The position numbers and the translations under genes are program-made. From Litoreibacter sp. (GTDB taxonomy: Bacteria; Pseudomonadota; Alphaproteobacteria; Rhodobacterales; Rhodobacteraceae): a stretch of DNA of 5,029 nucleotides. The stretch covers positions 1 to 5,029 of the forward strand of contig JABDPP010000162.1 of the NCBI GenBank assembly GCA_013042765.1, given 5' to 3'. The notes under the pieces were generated by a model. The model ran no database searches, had not been told where the DNA came from, and saw nothing but the letters and a program-made list of their open reading frames with translations. Below are positions 1-5,029 of the stretch, piece after piece (position 1 is the first letter of the stretch; every line of letters begins with the position of its first letter).

Positions 1-14
1 GCATGAAGCTGCGC

Positions 15-29
15 TTAGCGGTGGGCTAA
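15..29. repeat. Short perfect inverted repeat (5-bp stem, 5-base loop)
   Basis: TTAGC (15-19) and GCTAA (25-29) form a perfect inverted repeat around GGTGG. It lies in the 97-base stretch downstream of cckA. No T-run follows on either strand, so it does not look like an intrinsic terminator alone. It could be part of an RNA structure or chance. No gene is recognisable in 1-97. Confidence 0.25.
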
Positions 30-52
30 AGTAGAGTTAGAGAGGGCCCGCC

Positions 53-74
53 GCCCCTGTAATGGGCTTTTTTT
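53..74 (+). terminator. Weak rho-independent terminator-like hairpin, plus-strand orientation
   Basis: On the plus strand, GCCC (53-56) can pair with GGGC (64-67) across a seven-base loop, followed directly by seven T residues (68-74). The GC-only stem is just four base pairs; a second GCCC at 46-49 offers an alternative longer-loop pairing. The T-run is on the plus strand, so the structure would end a plus-strand transcript coming from beyond the left edge, not cckA. In the cckA direction the same region has an A-run before the stem and no T-run after it. Confidence 0.35.
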
Positions 75-97
75 ATGTCGTGTCGAACCCGCAAAAA

Positions 98-2413
98 TTA
101 TGCCGCCTTTGTGAGTTGCCCGCGGACAGTCGCAGTAAGCTCCTCGAGTGAAAAGGGCTTTGGCAAGAAGACGGAATTGGGGATCCGTGCCTGGTCTTCG
201 GCAAAATTGTCTTCTGCGTACCCCGAAACAAACACAACACGCATGTCCGGACGGGTTTTGCGGGCTTCCTTCACCCAGGTTGGGCCATCAAGACCCGGCA
301 TCACCACATCGGTCACCACGATATCAACGGAAAGCTCCGCATCGCTCAGAAGTTCAAGCGCTTCCTCGGCACTTTCCGCTTCAAGGATCTGATAGCCGCG
401 CAATTTGAGGGCGCGCGACGCAAATGCACGAACCGGCGCTTCATCCTCAACCAACAAGACAACGCCTTCCGCCAGACCATGATCAAGGCCGGGATCGGCT
501 GCAACTTGTCTGGCAGGTTCTTCAGCGGGTTTGTCGAAGGTCGGGAAGAAAATTGTAAAGGCCGTGCCATGTCCTTCCTCACTGTCGACAAAGATGAAAC
601 CGCCCGATTGCTTCACGATGCCGTAGGCTGTCGAGAGACCCAGCCCGGTACCTTCGCCGGTTTTCTTGGTGGTGTAGAAGGGCTCAAAAATCTTGGGAAG
701 CTTCTCTGCCGGGATACCACAGCCATTATCCGTCACCTTCACCAGAACATAATCACCGCGGGGGACCCGGGCCCGGTCTCGCTTAAGATCTGACTTCAGC
801 TTCAGATTTCGCGTCTCGATGTAGATCTCGCCGCCCCCGTCCAGCGCATCACGTGCATTGACGACGAGATTCATGATCACCTGCTCAAGCTGGCGCCGGT
901 CTGCGCGCACGGTCATCAACTGCGGATCGTGGGTCAGCGACAAAGAGATCTGAGCGCCGACAAGCCGGTTCAGAAGATGCGTAAGATCCGCAAGAGTATC
1001 GCGCATATCCAGCACTTCGAGCTGCAAATTCTGTTTGCGCGAGAACGCCAACAGTTGCCCGACAAGAGAAGCCGCCCGGTTGGCATTCTGATTAATCTGT
1101 TCAAGGTCGCCGTAATCCGGATCACCGGGATCATGGCGCAACATCAACAGATCACAATGACCCGAGATCGCGGTCAGAAGATTATTGAAATCATGCGCCA
1201 CACCACCCGCCAATTGACCGATAGCCTGCATCTTCTGGCTTTGCACAAACTGCGCCTCTAGGGTCTTCAGCTCGGTCGCATCGGACACCATGGCCATCAA
1301 GGAAACCTCACCCCGCTCAATTATCCGCCCCAACGTGATCTGGAGAAAGACCTCCTCATCCGCATTGCGCGCCCTGAGGACTTCCGGCTTGTGCAGCGAT
1401 CGCCCTTCGGCGGCATCGGACAGCCAGTCGGGAATGTTCTTTCCCAAACCTTCAACGACATCTGAGATACCCGTCTGTTCATCCGGCCTAATCCGCAGCA
1501 AGTCTCGGGCCAGACGGTTCGCTTCCTTGATTCCACCATCCGGAGAGATCTTGAGCAAAGCCACCGGGAAATCCTCCAGCGTGTCCAGCGTCGTGGCAGC
1601 GGTCGGACTGACCTCGTCGCTGGATGGTGCCAGAAAAAACTCCGTGCGCCCGCCGGAGCCCTCGACGATGATTACACGGACATCGATCGGCCCGTCCGCC
1701 GCAGCCAGTGTCACGACAGCACCGGACTGGCTTGGAATTTCTGTAAAGAGCTTATCAAGCGATTTCGCGCGCCCACCCACGAGGCGTCGCATTGCGTCGT
1801 TCATGAACAGAATGGTTCCGGAGCCGCCAGCTGTCATCATTGGCAAGCTGATCTTGTCGGCGGTACGGGTCGGGGAAATGCGATCCTGCGCTTCTTCCAC
1901 CGACCACAGGAAACTCGCGTCCTGAACCTTATGCACAGCGACCAGAAAGCGCCCGTTTCGGGTCACTACGTCTTCCCGTGCCGCGTTCTGACGCGTCGCC
2001 TTGGCTTGAAGACGAAAGACGATGGCATTTGCATTGGAAAACGTGGTCTCGAGCACACGCTCCAGAACATCGCCACCGGAATCACCGAAATGCGTACGCG
2101 CCGCAGCATTGCGAGTGAGAACCTTGCCCGCCTCCGTCGTAAGAAAGACCGCACGTTCATCATTGGCGATCAGATCGGCCAGATCAGCAGCGGCGGGTGC
2201 TGCGCGACCGGCTCGGTTCAAGATCAGGATAAGAACGACGCTGGCTGCAAGCGACGCCCCGATCACCATCGCGACAAGCGAAACCGACCGATAAGGCGCG
2301 AACACGCCGAGAGCGATGACGGCGGTCGCGAGCCATGCGATCCAGACCGAACGCGGCGCAAGCGTCTGAGCGGTTTTTGCTAACGCCCCAAAAGGCTCTG
2401 CCGCATGGGCCAC
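98..2413 (-). CDS. cckA: CckA-type hybrid sensor histidine kinase/response regulator
   Basis: This is the predicted inner-membrane kinase/phosphatase at the top of the alphaproteobacterial CckA-ChpT-CtrA phosphorelay. Numbering is from the GTG at 2413 (771 residues). Two close transmembrane helices (about 22-39 and 45-65) are followed by PAS-like sensor regions (about 80-182, a degenerate stretch, then about 277-385). The HisKA helix carries the phosphoacceptor His407 in GGVAHDFNNLL. The HATPase domain has an N-box (NLVVNARDAL, about 515-524), DNGCGIP (562-568) and GEGTGLGLST (586-595). A C-terminal receiver has the acidic pair Asp657/Glu658, phosphoacceptor Asp702 in VVTDVVMPG, and Lys752. 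All catalytic residues are intact, so both kinase and phosphatase modes look possible. The same frame also opens eight codons earlier with TTG at 2437, but GTG has a much better ribosome binding site. The gene is separated from rsmB by a gap with a CtrA-like motif. Family assignment rests on architecture and the His/receiver motifs. A paralogous hybrid kinase is less likely. Confidence 0.92.
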   Translation of the reverse strand: MAHAAEPFGALAKTAQTLAPRSVWIAWLATAVIALGVFAPYRSVSLVAMVIGASLAASVVLILILNRAGRAAPAAADLADLIANDERAVFLTTEAGKVLTRNAAARTHFGDSGGDVLERVLETTFSNANAIVFRLQAKATRQNAAREDVVTRNGRFLVAVHKVQDASFLWSVEEAQDRISPTRTADKISLPMMTAGGSGTILFMNDAMRRLVGGRAKSLDKLFTEIPSQSGAVVTLAAADGPIDVRVIIVEGSGGRTEFFLAPSSDEVSPTAATTLDTLEDFPVALLKISPDGGIKEANRLARDLLRIRPDEQTGISDVVEGLGKNIPDWLSDAAEGRSLHKPEVLRARNADEEVFLQITLGRIIERGEVSLMAMVSDATELKTLEAQFVQSQKMQAIGQLAGGVAHDFNNLLTAISGHCDLLMLRHDPGDPDYGDLEQINQNANRAASLVGQLLAFSRKQNLQLEVLDMRDTLADLTHLLNRLVGAQISLSLTHDPQLMTVRADRRQLEQVIMNLVVNARDALDGGGEIYIETRNLKLKSDLKRDRARVPRGDYVLVKVTDNGCGIPAEKLPKIFEPFYTTKKTGEGTGLGLSTAYGIVKQSGGFIFVDSEEGHGTAFTIFFPTFDKPAEEPARQVAADPGLDHGLAEGVVLLVEDEAPVRAFASRALKLRGYQILEAESAEEALELLSDAELSVDIVVTDVVMPGLDGPTWVKEARKTRPDMRVVFVSGYAEDNFAEDQARIPNSVFLPKPFSLEELTATVRGQLTKAA

Positions 2414-2420
2414 ACAAAAT

Positions 2421-2425
2421 TCTCC
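2421..2425 (-). promoter_or_regulatory. Ribosome binding site that decides the cckA start
   Basis: Read on the minus strand, GGAGA lies seven bases before the GTG at 2411-2413, which is near-ideal spacing. The competing TTG at 2435-2437 is preceded by a pyrimidine-rich stretch and then TTTTTGA, with no purine-rich Shine-Dalgarno. An in-frame TGA (2438-2440) sits directly before that TTG, so no longer start is possible. The site therefore favours a 771-residue product beginning MAHAAEPFG over the 779-residue version. Confidence 0.7.
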
Positions 2426-2430
2426 AACAA

Positions 2431-2435
2431 GAATC
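2431..2435. promoter_or_regulatory. GANTC (CcrM-type) methylation site in the cckA leader
   Basis: The plus strand reads GAATC (GATTC on the minus strand), a site for the cell-cycle adenine methyltransferase CcrM found in many alphaproteobacteria. It lies between the CtrA-like box and the cckA ribosome binding site. GANTC also occurs by chance within the coding regions here (for example near 2079), so a regulatory role is only a possibility. Confidence 0.3.
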
Positions 2436-2463
2436 AATCAAAAATGAAGGTCGACGAGAACTC

Positions 2464-2478
2464 TTAAGCCCGTCTTAA
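2464..2478 (-). promoter_or_regulatory. Predicted CtrA binding box in the cckA promoter region
   Basis: The minus strand reads TTAAGACGGGCTTAA, an exact TTAA-N7-TTAA, the classic full CtrA recognition motif of alphaproteobacteria. It lies about 50 bases before the preferred cckA GTG, inside the only intergenic gap between genes in the window, a position compatible with promoter control. A clear sigma-70 -10 box is not visible. The segment about 15 bases downstream (TTCATT) is at best a weak match, so the transcription start is not assigned. CtrA control is inferred from motif and context only. Activation and repression cannot be told apart. Confidence 0.55.
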
Positions 2479-2507
2479 TTTTCTAATCAAATGCCTTGGA
2501 GAGAACG

Positions 2508-3692
2508 CTAGAGAGTTCCGGGCTTGCGCGTCAAGTGCGCGCAGAAAAATCCATCGCCCCCGTCAAGCGGCGTAAACCTCTGGGAAAAGGTGCAAATCCA
2601 GTCCGGGTGGCGTGCCAGGAACGCTTCGATTTGTTTCGAATTCTCCACATCGAGCAAGGAGCAGGTCGCATAGGCCAAGACCCCGTCTGGGGCCACCATG
2701 GGATAGGTTCCCTCGAGGATATCTGACTGCTCTCGCAACAGGTCGTCGAGCATCTCGCGGCTCAGCCGCCACTTACCATCCGGCGCCCGCCGCCATGCCC
2801 CTGAGCCAGAGCATGGCACATCACAAAAGACGATGTCATAGGGAGCGTTCGCGATGACAGCCTCCGGGCCGAGCACCTCGATTTCAACCTCGGCCCGCGC
2901 TGCGCGGATCGGCAGGTCACGCATACGCGCGGGGTCCGCGTCATGGGCAAACACCGCGCCATGTGGCCGGTCGGCCAGCGCCAGTGCCTTGCCCCCGCCG
3001 CCGGCACAGTAATCAAGGATCCGGGCCTCCGGTGCGACCACTAAACTGGCGCAAACGGCCTGCGACGCGGCATCCTGAAACTCGGCAAGACCGCTCTCTA
3101 TCACGCTGCTTTGACGCAATTTTCGTGCATTCCGGGTGACCAGAATTGCTGTCTTGGCGAGAGGGTGCGGCTCCGCGGCAATGTCCTCCGCTTCCAACTT
3201 GGATATGACGGAAGCGATGCTCACGCGCGCGCTGTTCACCCGCAGAAACACGCTGGCGCGGGCACGCATCTGCGTCATCACAGCCCCGAAATCATCGCCG
3301 AGCGAGGCCTTGAGATCGTCCAAGAGCCAATTCGGCACGTCGAGGCGGACCTCATCCGGCATCTCCTCCAGATCTCCGATCGCGGCCTTCTCCCCGGCGG
3401 TCAGCGTCCCAGGAGCATGCCCGTCCCCGGTGAACCAGTCGGCCGGGTCGAGCCCCGCGTCGCACAGGTATCCCAGCGCCAACCCGCGCCCGGATTCCCC
3501 CCCACCCATGGCGGCGAAGGAGCGCCTGCACCGGATGCAAACGAAGACGATGTCACGGATCGCCGCCCGGTCTTTCGAGCCCGCAAAGCGGGATCGCCGG
3601 GCCCATCCCGTCAGCGCCTTTTCAGCAGCGCTGCCCGCCAGATAGGCGTCGAGGATCTCGATGGCCGCCGCCAGCCTTGCGGGAGGGGTCAT
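2508..3692 (-). CDS. rsmB: RsmB/NOP-family 16S rRNA (cytosine-C5) methyltransferase
   Basis: This 394-residue protein is a predicted SAM-dependent RNA m5C methyltransferase. The best-known family member, RsmB, modifies C967 of 16S rRNA. The N-terminal 60 or so residues are helical and resemble the NusB-like RNA-binding domain of RsmB, but weakly. The Rossmann methyltransferase core is clear: motif I DYCAGGGGK (227-235), an acidic SAM-binding segment HDAD (250-253), and motif IV DVPCSGSG with Asp291 and Cys294. These are followed by the RsmB-like RRxPxxKW stretch (301-308) and motif VI YATCS with the predicted nucleophile Cys344. The protein is somewhat shorter than E. coli RsmB (about 430), and the loss is in the N-terminal half. 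The ATG (3690-3692) immediately follows the guaB TAG. No good Shine-Dalgarno is seen just upstream, so translation probably depends on reinitiation after guaB. The exact target base is inferred; another NOP-family substrate is possible. Confidence 0.9.
   Translation of the reverse strand: MTPPARLAAAIEILDAYLAGSAAEKALTGWARRSRFAGSKDRAAIRDIVFVCIRCRRSFAAMGGGESGRGLALGYLCDAGLDPADWFTGDGHAPGTLTAGEKAAIGDLEEMPDEVRLDVPNWLLDDLKASLGDDFGAVMTQMRARASVFLRVNSARVSIASVISKLEAEDIAAEPHPLAKTAILVTRNARKLRQSSVIESGLAEFQDAASQAVCASLVVAPEARILDYCAGGGGKALALADRPHGAVFAHDADPARMRDLPIRAARAEVEIEVLGPEAVIANAPYDIVFCDVPCSGSGAWRRAPDGKWRLSREMLDDLLREQSDILEGTYPMVAPDGVLAYATCSLLDVENSKQIEAFLARHPDWICTFSQRFTPLDGGDGFFCAHLTRKPGTL

Positions 3693-5029
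<1,337 letters not shown>

Noticed and set aside
1290..1925. Plus-strand open frame (211 codons) opposite the cckA sensor region
   Set aside because: It is antisense to cckA, very Ser/Arg/Pro-rich with no motif, and shows typical reverse-frame composition.
2184..2441. Minus-strand open frame overlapping the start of cckA in another frame, with TTG at 2441
   Set aside because: It has no ribosome binding site, its composition is Arg/Cys-rich without a motif, and it overlaps the cckA membrane segment, which is clearly the coding frame.
2464..2491. Sigma-70 promoter TTGATT-17-TTAAGA on the minus strand in the cckA gap
   Set aside because: The -35 matches 4 of 6 bases but the -10 matches only about 2 of 6. 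The same bases are better explained as the CtrA-like TTAA-N7-TTAA box.

Overview
The window looks like a chromosomal housekeeping and regulatory segment of an alphaproteobacterium. A Rhodobacterales (Roseobacter/Rhodobacteraceae-type) origin is the best guess. The base composition is moderately GC-rich. It carries a CckA-type hybrid histidine kinase, a hallmark of alphaproteobacterial cell-cycle or differentiation control, and an IMP dehydrogenase of bacterial CBS-containing type. No mobile element, CRISPR array, tRNA or rRNA gene is visible. All three genes lie on the minus strand, so the biological order runs from right to left.

Right part (3693-5029): guaB, IMP dehydrogenase. It is cut at its 5' end by the window edge, and roughly 40 N-terminal residues are missing. 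Middle (2508-3692): an RsmB/NOP-family rRNA cytosine-5 methyltransferase. Its ATG directly abuts the guaB TAG stop (TAGATG), which suggests translational coupling and one transcript. Left-centre (98-2413): cckA, a membrane-anchored sensor kinase with PAS-like domains, HisKA, HATPase and a C-terminal receiver. A non-coding gap of about 94 bases separates it from rsmB. That gap holds a perfect TTAA-N7-TTAA motif, the CtrA binding consensus, and a GANTC methylation site. This suggests that cckA has its own promoter and is under feedback from CtrA, the regulator it feeds. The leftmost 97 bases hold no gene I can identify. They contain a small inverted repeat and a weak terminator-like hairpin with a T-run on the plus strand, possibly belonging to a gene beyond the left edge.

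How the genes relate: guaB (GMP synthesis) and rsmB (ribosome maturation) are growth functions that plausibly share a transcript. CckA is the top kinase of the CckA-ChpT-CtrA phosphorelay, and it keeps most of the residues that bind c-di-GMP in the Caulobacter homologue. I see no strong evidence for an entirely new system. The most worthwhile signals are the predicted CtrA box at cckA, the cckA start codon, and the c-di-GMP pocket residues.
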